Positions 11,975-24,202 of a DNA stretch of 64,000 nucleotides are shown piece by piece (the stretch's first letter is position 1; the number at the start of each line of letters is the position of its first letter). The stretch comes from Odiellus spinosus. Taxonomy: Eukaryota > Arthropoda > Arachnida > Opiliones > Phalangiidae. The notes below the pieces were generated by a model. The model did not search any database. It worked only from the letters and a program-made list of their open reading frames with translations, and was not told the DNA's origin. The stretch lies in contig OY987227.1 of the NCBI GenBank assembly GCA_963920705.1, positions 5,195,143-5,259,142 on the forward strand. Direction: 5' to 3'. The position numbers and the translations under genes were made by a program.

Positions 11975-12644
11975 GTTTGAAAGTTTTAACTGTAAACAAA
12001 AAAAATATCGTAACTACTTATACTGTACTTCCTCCATGCTCACAGTTGGCTCCCTATTTCCTAATCTGTTATGGTCAATGAACCTAGCTCTTAACAAAAG
12101 TTAAAGTTCAACGCAGTGTTTAAAATCTATAGACCAAGGCTTAGCGATCTAAACAAGTTTAACCGCTTTTAAATAATATAAATGGTACTTTTACCTTTAG
12201 AATACTGACGAATCTTGTGAAAAACAACTTTCTCAACGGGTTTTGACCATTTTATATCATTTAAACTTGAATAACTATTTTTGGTAATTTTTTGTTTGGC
12301 CGAAACGGGAAAATTCGCGATTAGCGGAAAACTATTTTTTAATTGAAAAAAATTCTGAGAATGGGGAAATCTGGTTGGTGCCCGGTCTTGATGATTTAAA
12401 TTTTCGTCGCTCGACCAAGGTGGCGCTGAATAGGAATAAGGCCAATTAGATTAACTAGTCCTTCGGTATTAAATACTTAGAATTTACGTATATTTGTCTC
12501 ATTACTTGTAAATTAATATCTTAGTAAAAATTAGTATATTATTAAACGAGATGAGAAAGTGATGGAAGTTAACTCTGGGAATTCTTACATACCCATAGAC
12601 CCCATTCTAGGAACATTTTCCAAACTCGGATGGGAATTTTGTAT
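11975..12644. other. No gene recognised
   Basis: Sequence upstream of the THAP relic. It may include that transposon's 5' end, but I could not pair it with a terminal repeat. No other feature is seen. Confidence 0.5.
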
Positions 12645-13772
12645 CAGGGCTCCCAGCGCATAGCCCAAAACTATTTATGCCTCTCGATTGGGCATCTATG
12701 TCTACAAAACGTTTCGTCAGGGCTAGCTCGCGATTTTGAAAATATTCTCGAACCCAGCGCCACTGGTTGAGTATAATGGAAAATAAACCAGTTTATTTTA
12801 TTTTTTCTATCGCCGAAATGGCTTTACAGAACAGGTTCTCTTTTTCAACAACTCCCCATTTATTGTATCAATAAAGACGAAGCTAGCTCATTTATCAGAC
12901 CCCAGTCCCTGATTTCTGAACGTCTAATACTAATTATGCACCCGCACCTCCGTAAGTCGCTTTCTACGAGATAGATGGGGGAATAGATTCGTAAGGAATG
13001 AAAGGCTAGAGTGATTCTTACCGTCATGGTGGTCTAAAAAATTAAATATTTCTTGGATTAGGAAAATTTTCGGGATTTAGCCCCTTGTGTAGAGTGGTTT
13101 GGGGGGACGCATTTTTTAACTGAAAACCAAATATTCCCCTTTGTTGGCGTTCAGGCGTGCCTGGTACTATACGAGATATGTCGTTCAAGTTTATGTTAAA
13201 GTTAACGTGGTACGTGGTATAGGTCTGAAGTATACAGAGATACCTCCCATAGATAGCATTTTTAGCTGGCTACTTAGAGATAATAATAGACTTATGATAT
13301 TATAGGTTTTAAAAGTCAAAAAAATTGGTTATTTATAGGTCCAAAAATATCAATTTATAGGACTTTTTATAGGTTTTTAGTGTAAAAAAATAGGGGTTTT
13401 ATAGGTAGGTTAGGCTGACATGTAATGCAACATAGGTTCTTTAGCCTCTACACCCGTCCCTCTGCCTTTCGTTGGCACTACTAGCTACTCACGCCCCTCT
13501 CGACAGTCTATCTAACCTTTAATAAAATAGAGTAATAATTACCAGTGACTTAGGAGAGGAAACCTTTCTGCCACAGTTTTGGTTTTTGGAACATTGCACT
13601 TTTTCAAGCAAAGGTATATTTTTTGTAGTTATACGGATCATTCATTTCAAATTTTATCAGCGAAATTGAACAAATTACCAAAAAATAGGTATTATAGGTT
13701 AAAAAGTGTAATTATAGGTTTTTAAAGGATCACTTTAGAATTATAGGTAATTATAGGTATTCTGGGAGCCCC
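12645..13772. mobile_element. CAGGGCTCCCA element, copy A with insertion
   Basis: Starts CAGGGCTCCCAGCGCATAGC and ends TCTGGGAGCCCC, matching copies at 15118 and 16397. After the first 26 bases an unrelated block of about 620 bp (12671-13290) intervenes before the shared TATTATAGGTTTTAAAAG interior resumes. The interior is rich in TATAGG words. No transposase and no clean target duplication were found. Confidence 0.75.
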
Positions 13773-14149
13773 ATTGCATAACTCGCTGCTGACACGAATG
13801 GCTGATTGCGTCAACATTGACTCGATTATTTTGGCAAAATTTTCGTGGCATTATTTCCCAGGCTTAAAGTGGTTTTTCAATCGTAAGGAAAAATAAAGGA
13901 GTTATCATGCAAGCTAGGACTATTAACTATGGGACACCTATCTTAATATATAAAGAGGAGTAACAAAATATGCGGCGTTCATAAGCGCCCTCCAATGGCA
14001 AATAGAGGCTAAAGTAAGAACTAACAAAACCAATGTACGTGTCTGCCTATTCTTTATCCATAGCAGCCTCGAACAACATTTTGTTAGTTTCTATACTTTT
14101 CTCGGTTTGAAGTTATAGGGCACTTAAGAACACTAGGTATCTTTATCTA
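13773..14149. other. No gene recognised
   Basis: Unique AT-rich spacer between two mobile elements. Nothing identifiable. Confidence 0.5.
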
Positions 14150-14771
14150 TTAAAGACCGAGGCGAGAGAAAATTATTCTCATGCGCGAATTTCCGCCCCC
14201 CCCTTCTCAACATCTAAGCCGATTGACCACCCCTGCACGGTCACTCTTTTGTAAGGTTCGACAAAGGTTCCCCTGTCATCGTAGTAGTGACCACTTTCAC
14301 TTATTTTCTTATATATTTATGCGTTTGTAGTCAGCGAAGACCGGCAGCAGTACCGCTGCTGGGGCAGATTTTCCGAACTCTTCCTTTTTTCTATTCACCT
14401 GTTTTACTTATCAGTCAAGAGCTACAATCTGACTAATTTTATAATTTTCTATAAAATATTGACAGCGTTTGTGAAAGTCGGTTATTTTATAACTGTCCCC
14501 TGATAAGCAAAACAGGTGCATTTTCAGAAAAGAATAAAAAAAAAATGAAAAAGTTTGGAAAATCCGACCCAACAGCGGTACTGCCGCAGGTGTTCGCTGT
14601 TTACAAACGCATAAATATATAAGAAAATCAAAGAAAGTGGACACCACAACGATGATAGGGGAACCTCCTTCGAACCTAACAAAAGAGCGACCATACACGC
14701 GCTCCAGGGGTGGTCACTCGGCTTGGATGTTGAGAAGGGGGGCTGAAATTTTCTCTCGCCTCGGTCTTTAA
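14150..14771. mobile_element. TTAA-flanked foldback element
   Basis: The two ends are inverted copies: TTAAAGACCGAGGCGAGAGA at the left and its complement at the right. Homology continues through TTCTCAACATC, GACCACCCCTG, CTTATATATTTATGCGTTTG and the GCAGTACCGCTG block, so arms of roughly 250-280 bp flank a short centre. TTAA at both borders suggests a TTAA-targeting group (piggyBac or Kolobok-like). The arms have diverged by point changes and small indels. No coding capacity. Confidence 0.8.
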
Positions 14772-15117
14772 GAAAGGTTTCGAGTACTAGTTACGATGCA
14801 TACAAATGATAATGAGAAATGGAAAACTATTGACAGATACGGCGCCTCTGTCTAGGGTAAGGGAGAATGGCAGTGGGCTAGGGTAGATGACACTTGTGAC
14901 GCCATCTATATTCGTTGGGGCCAACTATTATGGGTCAGATCATAACAACCACTGTACCCATTTCAAGTTGTAGTGAGAAAATATATAAACAAATAATCAC
15001 GTGGGATTTAGATATGATAAAAATAAACATCTAATATTATACATTAACGGTGGTGTAAATTAATTTAGTACCATCTCGGATATCTCCGAACTTTGTTAAT
15101 TAAATTTTAACACGTCT
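14772..15117. other. No gene recognised
   Basis: AT-rich spacer; no feature seen. Confidence 0.5.
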
Positions 15118-15624
15118 CAGGGCTCCCAGAGCATAGCCCAAAAAAAATTATAGGTATTATAGGTTTTAAAAGCCAAAAATATAGGTTATTTATAGGTCCA
15201 AAAATATCCATTTATAGGACTTTTTATAGGTTTTTAGTGTAAAAAAAATAGGGGTTTTATAGGTAGGTTAGGCTGACATGTAATGCAACATAGGTTCTTT
15301 AGCCTCTAGACCTGTCCCTCTGCCATTCTTTGGCACTACTAGCTACTCACACCCCCTCTCGAAAGTCTACCTAACCTCTAATAATATAGAGTAATAATTT
15401 CCAGTGACTTAGGAGAGGAAACCTTTCTGCCACAGCTTTGGTTTTTGCGAACATTTGCACTTTTTCAAGAAAAAGTATAATTTTTATAGTTATATGGATC
15501 ATTCATTTCGAATTTTATCAGCGAAATTGAACAAATTACCCAAAAAATATGTATTATAGGTTTTTATAGGATCACTTCAGAATTATAGGTAATTATAGAT
15601 ATTATAGGTGGTTTGGGAGCCCTG
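15118..15624. mobile_element. CAGGGCTCCCA element, copy B (complete)
   Basis: A 507-bp non-autonomous element running from CAGGGCTCCCAGAGCATAGC to TTTGGGAGCCCTG. The terminal inverted repeat is about 11-13 bp and the interior is dominated by TATAGG words. The flanks do not form an obvious target duplication (ACACGTCT versus ACTGGCCA), probably because the right side is now a tandem repeat block. The CAGGG terminus resembles hAT ends, but the superfamily is not proven. Confidence 0.8.
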
Positions 15625-15629
15625 ACTGG

Positions 15630-16396
15630 CCAAAATTGTGAAGGCATGCATCGAATCTTCTTACTTTGGTTTCAATGAGAAATATCCTAATAATTGAAGA
15701 TTCCTAATTTTTGATGTAACTACTTCTGGTTAAAACTAATCATATGATGTCATTCCTCACTATTTACAGTACGCGTGTTAAAAGTTACCCATAAATCAGT
15801 CTATCCAGAATTATGTTCTGTCCAAAATTGTGAAGGCACGCATTGAATCTTCGTTACATGGGTTTCAATGAGAAATATCCTAATAATTGAAGATTCCTAT
15901 TTTTTGATGTAACTACTTCTGGTTAAAACTAATCATATGACGTCATTCCTCACTATTTACAGTACGCGTGTTAAAAGTTATACATAAATCAGTCTATCCA
16001 GAATTATGTTCTGTCCAAAATTGTGAAGGCATGCATCGAATCTTCTTTACATGGGTTTCAATGAGAAATATCCTAATAATTGAAGATTCCTAATTTTTGA
16101 TGTAACTACTTCTGGTCAAAACTAATCATATGACGTCATTCCTCACTATTTACAGTACGCGTGTTAAAATTTATCCATAAATCAGTCTATCCAGAACTAT
16201 GTTTTGTCCAAAATTGTAATTGCATGCATCGAATCTTCGTTACATGGGTTTCAATGAGAAATATCCTAATAATTGAAGATTCCTAATTTTTGATGTAACT
16301 ACTTCTGGTTAAAACTAAACATATGACGTCATTCCTCACTATTTACAGCACGCGTGTTAAAAGTTATCCATAAATCCATCTATCCAGAGCTATGTT
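15630..16396. repeat. 192-bp tandem repeat, four copies
   Basis: CCAAAATTGT starts units at 15630, 15822, 16015 and 16208 (periods 192-193). Each unit contains GAGAAATATCCTAATAATTG and a TTTACAGTACGCGTG block. The array is exactly bracketed by two direct copies of the same mobile element (15118-15624 and 16397-16893). Confidence 0.92.
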
Positions 16397-16893
16397 CCGG
16401 GCTCCCAGTGCATAGCCCAAAAAAATGGTACAATAGGTTTTAAAAGCCAAAATATAGGTTATTTGTAGGTCCAAAAATATCAATTTAGGACTTTTTATAG
16501 TTTTTTAGTGTCAAAAAATATGGGTTTGTCTGACATGTAATGCAATATAGGGTCTATAGACTCTAGACCTGTCCCTCTGCCTTTCTTTGGCACTACTAGC
16601 TACTCATGCCCCCTCCCGAAAGTCTACCTAACCTCTAATAAAATAGAGTAATAATTACCAGTGACCTAGGAGAGGAAACCTTTCTGCCACAGCTTTGGTT
16701 TTTGCGAACATTTTCAAGCAAAAGTATAATTTTTATAGTTATATGGATCATTCATTTTCAATTTTATCACCGAAATTGAACAAATTACCCAAAAATTATG
16801 TATTATAGGTTAAAAAGTGAAATTATAGGTTTTCATAGGATCACTTCAGAACTATAGGTAATTATAGGTAATATAGGTGGTCTGGGAGCCCTG
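16397..16893. mobile_element. CAGGGCTCCCA element, copy C
   Basis: Same family and orientation as copies A and B. The left terminus has one change (CCGGGCTCCC) and the right end is TCTGGGAGCCCTG. It has several small internal deletions relative to copy B. Confidence 0.8.
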
Positions 16894-17794
16894 ACAACTA
16901 CACCAAGGCTTATATAATAAACCAACTAATTGTTAATTATTAAGTCACGAAAACAAGGCTAGACAAAAATGGAATGGTTCTAAATGCTTACGATGTCTTT
17001 GTCGCTTGATAGAGATTCCCAAAGGTTTAGATTTTGATACTTTTTCTTAGAGTTTCTTCATTGATAAATGTTGTGAGAGATTTCGGAGAAAACAAACTCA
17101 ACCACTACAGCAATGATATCATCGTGCTCATTGAAACTGTGGTTAAAATTAAGCACGATTAGTATTACGAACATATGTTCCATGAAATTAAAAGGAGTAT
17201 AAACCAAAACAATAGATATAGTTCGCTAAACCCAAACAACGGCAAGTATCCTAACGTAATAAATGGTAGCTTTAGAATGCGTTTAATGATTACGGTAGAA
17301 GCTAGAGGTAATTTGGTGATCCATGCATCCCAAATCAGGTTTCTTTATACTTAAAATGAAACGAGATTCGTTTTAATTTAGATAAAGGTGAACTTAATTG
17401 AATTTAACCTAAATAGCACTGTTTCAGACTAAGTACAACTTGGATGAGTATAAAAAGTAAGTAGTTTTTATAGTCATCCAAGAGTACACTACGTAGTTTG
17501 CGCAAGATATTGATACAAGATACGATGTAACAGCGGGAGTTTAAGATTAATGCCGTGAATTAGATTTATTAGATTCAATTGGATCTAGAGAGGTAATGAT
17601 AACTAAGGGTTCGAATTAAATTTAAGAGTATGAAATAAAGAATGAATTAAATCTAAGGGTTTGAAATAATCATAGTTAAGAGATTGAAAGAATTAAGATT
17701 AATTCAAAAATCCATCCCAACCTATTACGCACAGCTGTGATAGAGACGTTAGCCTGGCCGGTTACTAGTATGTTAAGACCTCTAGCAGCCAGAT
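16894..17794. other. No gene recognised
   Basis: Unique AT-rich sequence. No coding or repeat signal that I can support. Confidence 0.5.
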
Positions 17795-18120
17795 CTTGGA
17801 AGCCTAGCGCCGGGCCAACGTCACTCCCATCTCTAAAAAAGGTAACCCCAAGTTGCTGGAAAACTATCGTCCAATCAATCTCACGAGCCAAGTAATCAAA
17901 ACTCCTGAATCTCTCATCCATGCAAAACTATGCGCATTCCTCTCGCCTTATCAACACAGCTTTCTCCCCCACCGATCTTGCACCACCAATCTTCTCGCTG
18001 CCTCCAATTATTGGACTCATGGTCTGGACTCTGGAAACCTCGTTCACGTTATTTACCTCAACCTACGCAAGGCTTTCGATACTGTCTCACTAGAAAAACT
18101 TCTCTGCTTACACATCGCCA
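17795..18120 (+). pseudogene. LINE reverse transcriptase fragment
   Basis: One plus-strand frame reads RRANVTPISKKGNPKLLENY, then RPINLTSQVIK, a helix-rich segment, SFLPHRSCTTN and VIYLNLRKAFDTVSLEKLL. These correspond to RT motifs 1-2 and the motif A block (usually F-x-D-[FLS]-x-KAFD; here YLNLRKAFD, so the catalytic Asp is replaced by Asn). Motifs B and C are absent and the frame ends in unrelated sequence. This is a short truncated relic of a different non-LTR element from that at 7967-10407. Confidence 0.8.
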
Positions 18121-20694
18121 CCACTGTAAAGGCCTCACATCATGTCATACTGCATTAATGCAAACACCACTTAATTCCTCACTGAAACTCTTTGCCGAAC
18201 ATCATTTGGCATTCGTTGAAACGTAGAAATGTATCCCTTATTATACGATTGATTCATTTAAAAATAAACTAAACTATACTAGCCTAGCTGCATAATTTTC
18301 TCCTTTACAATTTTTCAAGCCATTGAACTGAACATCTTCCTTCAGACCTTGACCTTAGGGCAGATCTTAGTGTTGGCGTTGGTCTGTAGATGTCAGGCGA
18401 CTCAGGCTTGGAAATCACTGCCAATGTCCAGTTAAAAATTAGCTGGCAAATTTAAAAAATAAATGATAGTGGTCTGCAGGCCTTGTAACCAGTTAATTAA
18501 TTACTATGAGTATTTTCCTAAAGAAGATAATGTTGATATTTACTGAAAAAAAATTCTCTGTTCTTCTCTTGTCCAGTTTTTTGATAAAACTGCTTGGGCT
18601 TTACTGGTCAAGGGCCAGTTAAAAAAACAAAAAAAAAAAAAAACTAATTTCCCAACCTGGTATATGTTGTTGCTCTGCTCATGGCCAACTTAGATCACTA
18701 CTACGACGCTTGTAAGGCCCGACAGCTTCGGCGGAGCTAATGCTAAAAATCAATAATGCATTTCCCGCGTATTTTGAAGAACTGCATTTTTCACGAGATT
18801 TGAAAATTAAGGTTAGGTTTCGAATGGGAAAATTGGGTACGTTTCAATTTCCATGCCTAAAAGTTACCCCCGTTTTTAAAAAAGATTGTGAACGAACTAA
18901 TAGGTTTAAAACTATGAAATTAGTCGTAAAATTAAGCTTGAAACTTACTTCGTATCTCACTGAAAACCAAAGGCTGAAAAATATCTGGAAGGATTAGAAA
19001 ATAAATCTGAAAGGTAAGTCACTTTCAAAAAACTATATCCCCTAGAATAGCATTACGAAACTTGTCTTCGATGACTGCGATCCAGTGACTAAAAATTGGT
19101 TTTAATGTTTAGTACAGTATACAATGAAATAACAACTAACGCGGAGCGTTACGCAATTCTACACCTGTGTTAACTGTTGCTGACTCTTCCATTTGAAACG
19201 AACCTTTATACGATTTTTAGCATTAGTTTCGCAAAAGCTGGCGGGCCTTATAGGCTATGCAGTCTGCAGGCCAATGAGCAGCTGATGCTATGATTCATTA
19301 TACTCCTCTATGATTGGCTCTAAAATTACGTCATTTTTGTTTCAAATACTAACGGTTTTCGTTTTAAAATCTTTTAAACGTAGTTCACGCGCCAACAAGT
19401 TAACTTGAAATTTTTTCTCGTCCTCTACAATCGAGCATTCATTTATCATTTAAGGTAAGCCTCTCAATTTCCTTTTATTAGCCGTATTAGAAACTTTGAA
19501 ATCGTTTTGGAAAGGTCAAAATGTAAAATTTTACGGTCAACTGTAGAGATGTTTTTTCAAAATAATTATTTGCTTGAAAAGTGGATTGAACATTCGAAAC
19601 GGTTTCAAAGTTGTTTGCGTGAATGTAGGCTTAGGTTATGTTTTGTAATTGGTTTAGGGATTAAAATTGTATAAGCCTTAAAGTAATAATATATTCTGTC
19701 TTAAATGAAAATTTATTAACACTTAATGTTAATAAGGCAAAGTACATCCGCTTCTCACCAAGAACCCTTGTAACCGTGTAAAGAGTACAATCAATTAAAT
19801 ACGTATTATAGATCAAAATCTGAAATGGCCTGACAAATTTAACGAACTAGCTATGTACTTTGCACTTATTTAATCTATACTCTCTTACGCTCTGGTATAT
19901 TTACTAAATTAATTGAATAATTTGTAAATCTTAATAAGAAAATACTCTGTATATGATAAAAAAATAATTTAATTGTTATTAATCTAGACTACTTCCATTT
20001 TGATTTTACAGTTTTTACTGTAAGGCAATTATACACAAAATCTATTCTTTGTATACTTAAAAACAGACTTTACGCAACCTATTGGATTATATAATACGCG
20101 ATTTGTAACAAATTTCTGTAAACAAGACTAAAGGCAATAAAAATTAATTTCTCCAGCCCTAAGCTATATAATCTATTACACAACAATTGTAAGAACTGTA
20201 CCACAGTATCTTGGCTTGCTAGAATAATAATTGAAAAACTATATTAAAAATTAGACTTATAAACACTATACTAATTAACGTTCTCTGAGCTAAAATATAT
20301 ATAGAATGATTAAAGTTTTCCCTGTCACGCTCAAACATTTTTGTTTAAGATAAAAAAAAATTGTAACCTTATAAAGATAAAAAGCAGTGATCGTGTCTTT
20401 AGAGCAACGCTCGTGACAGATGACTTCTTTTAGAGAGAATCAACACTAAAAAAATGAATAAAAAAGTCAGTCTATAGATATTATATTAATAATAAGAAAC
20501 GAAACAATGCAACTGACAATTGTGACAGGGTTAAGGGAGACACGATCGTTGCTTTACTCTGAAGCTAATTCAATTTTATCCCCAAAAGCAAAATTGTTAA
20601 ACACTGAAACTAAACGTAACTAATAGTGGTTGAGCTCAAATCTGAAATAAATTACCAAACTAATTTCTAATAGAAAAAAAAAGCTAATATTTTA
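18121..20694. other. No gene; half of a palindromic repeat
   Basis: No coding segment is supported. The stretch 18890-19065 (AAATCTGAAAGGTAAG and neighbours) matches the right arm of the palindromic element at 32500-33004, so it is a half copy. Around 19480-19630 there are pieces resembling the GTTTCAAAC-type MITE at 56699. The remainder is AT-rich and featureless. Confidence 0.5.
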
Positions 20695-22018
20695 TGAAAT
20701 AAATTAGCAAACTCATTTCTGAAATTGATTAGCAAACTCATTTCTGAAATTGATTAGCAAACTCATTTCTGAAATTGATTAGCAAACTCATTTCTGAAAT
20801 TGATTAGCAAACTCATTTCTGAAATTGATTAGCAAACTCATTTCTGAAATTGATTAGCAAACTCATTTCTGAAATTGATTAGCAAACTCATTTCTGAAAT
20901 TGATTAGCAAACTCATTTCTGAAATTGATTAGCAAACTCATTTCTGAAATTGATTAGCAAACTCAAATCTGAAATTGATTAGCAAACTCAAATCTGAAAT
21001 TGATTAGCAAACTCAAATCTGAAATTGATTAGCAAACTCAAATCTGAAATTGATTAGCAAACTCAAATCTGAAATTGATTAGCAAACTCAAATCTGAAAT
21101 TGATTAGCAAACTCAAATCTGAAATTGATTAGCAAACTCAAATCTGAAATTGATTAGCAAACTCAAATCTGAAATTGATTAGCAAACTCATTTCTGAAAT
21201 TGATTAGCAAATTCATTTCTGAAATTGATTAGCAAACTCATTTATGAAATTGATTAGGAAACTCAATTCTGAAATTGATTAGCAAACTCAATTCTGAAAT
21301 TGATTAGCAAACTCAAATCTGAAATTGATTAGCAAACTCAAATCTGAAATTGATTAGCAAACTCAAATCTGAAATTGATTAGCAAACTCAAATCTGAAAT
21401 TGATTAGCAAACTCAAATCTGAAATTGATTAGCAAACTCAAATCTGAAATTGATTAGCAAACTCAAATCTGAAATTGATTAGCAAACTCAAATCTGAAAT
21501 TGATTAGCAAACTCATTTCTGAAATTGATTAGCAAACTCATTTCTGAAATTGATTAGCAAACTCATTTCTGAAATTGATTAGCAAACTCATTTCTGAAAT
21601 TGATTAGCAAACTCATTTCTGAAATTGATTAGCAAACTCATTTCTGAAATTGATTAGCAAACTCAAATCTGAAATTGATTAGCAAACTCAAATCTGAAAT
21701 TGATTAGCAAACTCAAATCTGAAATTGATTAGCAAACTCAAATCTGAAATTGATTAGCAAACTCAAATATGAAATTGATTAGCAAACTCATTTCTGAAAT
21801 TGATTAGCAAACTCATTTCTGAAATTGATTAGCAAACTCATTTCTGAAATTGATTAGCAAACTCATTTCTGAAATTGATTAGCAAACTCATTTCTGAAAT
21901 TGATTAGCAAACTCAAATCTGAAATATATTCTTGAACTCATTTCTGAAATAAAACCCCAAATTCAATCTTGAAATAAATTAGTAAAATCAATTCTGAAAT
22001 GAATTCCCGAATTCAATT
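20695..22018. repeat. 25-bp satellite with two alternating variant blocks
   Basis: About 50 head-to-tail units of 25 bp beginning GAAATTGATTAGCAAACTCA and ending TTTCT or AATCT. The two end variants occur in runs rather than at random: about ten TTTCT units, about nine AATCT, a short mixed block, about eight AATCT, six TTTCT, five AATCT, five TTTCT. This implies block duplication. The last 70-90 bp are degenerate. Confidence 0.97.
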
Positions 22019-22205
22019 TATGTTAGGAACTCTATGGTTTAATTTCAAATACAATATTCTAGTATTTCTGAACTCCCTTGGTCCAAATTAATCCAAAATA
22101 TTTAGTTGGAAATTCTTGATAGCGTTATGTATTGTATGGCAAGTTTATTTTATGAGAATGTTAGTGACTTCTACGTTTTTTTGGCAGATGGAGTATGGTT
22201 TAATA

Positions 22206-23311
22206 GTTACCGCTTACGTCTTCGATCCGGCCGCTTCGGCCTTCGTCCCGGCCGCTTGGGCCTTCGTCCCGGCCTCTTGGGTCTTCGACTCGGCCGCTTG
22301 GGTCTTCGACCCGGCCGCTTCGGCCTTCGACCCGACGGCGAGCCCCCTCGACCCGACGGCCAGCCCCCTCGACCCGACGGCCAGCCCCTTCGACCCGACG
22401 GCCAGCCCCTTCGACCCGACGGCCAGCCCCTTCGACCCGACGGCCAGCCCCTTCGACCCGACGGCCAGCCCCTTCGACCCGACGGCCAGCCCCTTCGACC
22501 CGACGGCCAGCCCCTTCGATCCGACGGCCAGCCCCTTCGACCCGACGGCCAGCCCCTTCGACCCGACGGCCTGCCCCTTCGACCCGACGGCCTGCCCCTT
22601 CGACCCGACGGCCTGCCCCTTCGACCCGACGGCCTGCCCCTTCGACCCGACGGCCTGCCCCTTCGACCCGACGGCCTGCCGCTTCGACCCGACGGCCTGC
22701 CCCTTCGACCCGACGGCCTGCCCCTTCGACCCGACGGCCTGCCCCTTCGACCCGACGGCCAGCCCCTTCGGCCCGACGCTGAGCCTCCTCGACCCGACCG
22801 TGTGCCCCTTGGACCCGACCGTGTACCCCTTCGACCCGACCGTGTACCCCTTCGACCCGACCGTGTACCCCTTCGACCCGACCGTGTACCCCTTCGACCC
22901 GACCGTGTACCCCTTCGACCCGACCGTGTACCCCTTCGACCCGACCGTTTGCCGCTTCGACCCGACGGCCAGCTCCTTCGACCCGACGACCAGCCCTTTC
23001 GACCCGACGGCCAGCCCCTTCGACCCGATGGCCAGCCCCTTCGGCCCGACGCTGAGCCTCTTCGACCCGACCGTGTGCCCCTTCGACCCGACCGTGGGCC
23101 CCTTCGACCGGACCGTGAGCCACTTCGACCCGACCTTGTGCCCCTTCGACCCGACCGTTAGCCCCTTCGACCCGAACGTGTTCTCCTTCGACCCCACCGT
23201 GTGCCCCTTCGACCCGACCGTTAGCCCCTTCGACCCGAACGTGTTCTCCTTCGACCCCACCGTGTGCCCCTTCGGCCCGACCGTGTGCCCCTTCGACCTG
23301 TTCGAAGTTGC
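22206..23311. repeat. GC-rich 21-bp minisatellite
   Basis: About 52 units built on TTCGACCCGACGGCCAGCCC (21 bp with the final C), in a genome that is otherwise AT-rich. Variant classes follow in order: GGCCAGC, GGCCTGC, CGTGTACC, CGTTTGCC and CGTTAGC types, with a 63-bp higher-order duplication near 23150-23290. Because 21 is divisible by three and the unit lacks stops, frames on both strands stay open for 300-400 codons and would encode seven-residue repeats such as FDPTASP or LRPDGQP. I see no splice sites, Kozak context or non-repetitive protein domain, so I treat it as a non-coding minisatellite. Confidence 0.93.
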
Positions 23312-23321
23312 CGCCTAATCA

Positions 23322-24130
23322 ACAAATACCAAAAATACAAAAAAATACCAAAAATACAAAAAAAAATACCAAAAATACAAAAATACCAAAAATACAAAAA
23401 TACCAATAATACAAAAAATACCAATAATACAAAAAATACCAATAATACAAAAAATACCAATATCAAAAAAAATACCAATAATACCAAAAAATACCAACAA
23501 TACCAATAATACCAAAAATACCAATAATACCAAAAAATACCAATAATACCAAAAATTACCAATAATACAAAAAATACCAATACCAAAAATACCAATAATA
23601 CCAAAAATACCAATAATATCAAAATAATAACAATAATATCAAAATAATAACAATAATATCAAAATAATAACAATAATATCAAAATAATAACAATAATATC
23701 AAAAAATACCAATAATACCAATAATACCAATAATATCAAAATAATAACAATAATATCAAAAAATACCATTAATACCAAAAAATATCAATAATACCAAAAA
23801 AATACCAATACCACAAAAATACCAAATTTTGCAAAAAATACCAATAATACAAAAAGATACCAATAATACAAAAAAAATACCAATAATACAAAAAAAATAC
23901 CAATAATACAAAAAAAAAATACCAATAATACAAAAAAATACCAATAATACAAAAAAATACCAATAATACAAAAAAATACCAATAATACAAAAAAATACCA
24001 ATAATACAAAAAAATACCAATAATACAAAAAAATACCAATAATACAAAAAAATACCAATAATACAAAAAAAAATAATACAAAAAAAATACCAATAATACA
24101 AAAAAATACCAATAATACAAATATTAATAA
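23322..24130. repeat. A/C-rich low-complexity array (ATACCAATAATAC)
   Basis: Simple-sequence DNA made of AATACCAATAATACAAAAA-like words with variable A-run length, plus a TAATATCAAAA sub-block (23600-23750). The plus strand is almost free of G for about 800 bases. It starts directly after the GC-rich minisatellite. Confidence 0.93.
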
Positions 24131-24139
24131 TAAAAAAAA

Positions 24140-24202
24140 AAGAAAATATTTTGAAACCACTTCTCATGTGATTGTAGGAAGTGGTTTTAAAATATTTTCA
24201 CA
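24140..24202. repeat. Hairpin bordering the A-rich array
   Basis: AAAATATTTTGAAACCACTT pairs with its near-complement AAGTGGTTTTAAAATATTTT, separated by a loop of about 14 nt. It could be a tiny palindromic element or a replication-slippage boundary. Confidence 0.6.

Noticed and set aside
20695..22018. Possible CRISPR-like array
   Set aside because: Direct head-to-tail 25-bp units with no unique spacers, in an intron-bearing eukaryotic genome.
22106..23318. Long readings (300-400 codons) as real proteins
   Set aside because: All arise from a stop-free 21-bp repeat and exist on both strands at once. There is no unique protein segment or start context.
23221..24167. Hydrophobic minus-strand readings resembling membrane proteins (FVLLVFF repeats)
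   Set aside because: Pure translation of the simple A/C-rich array; low complexity only.
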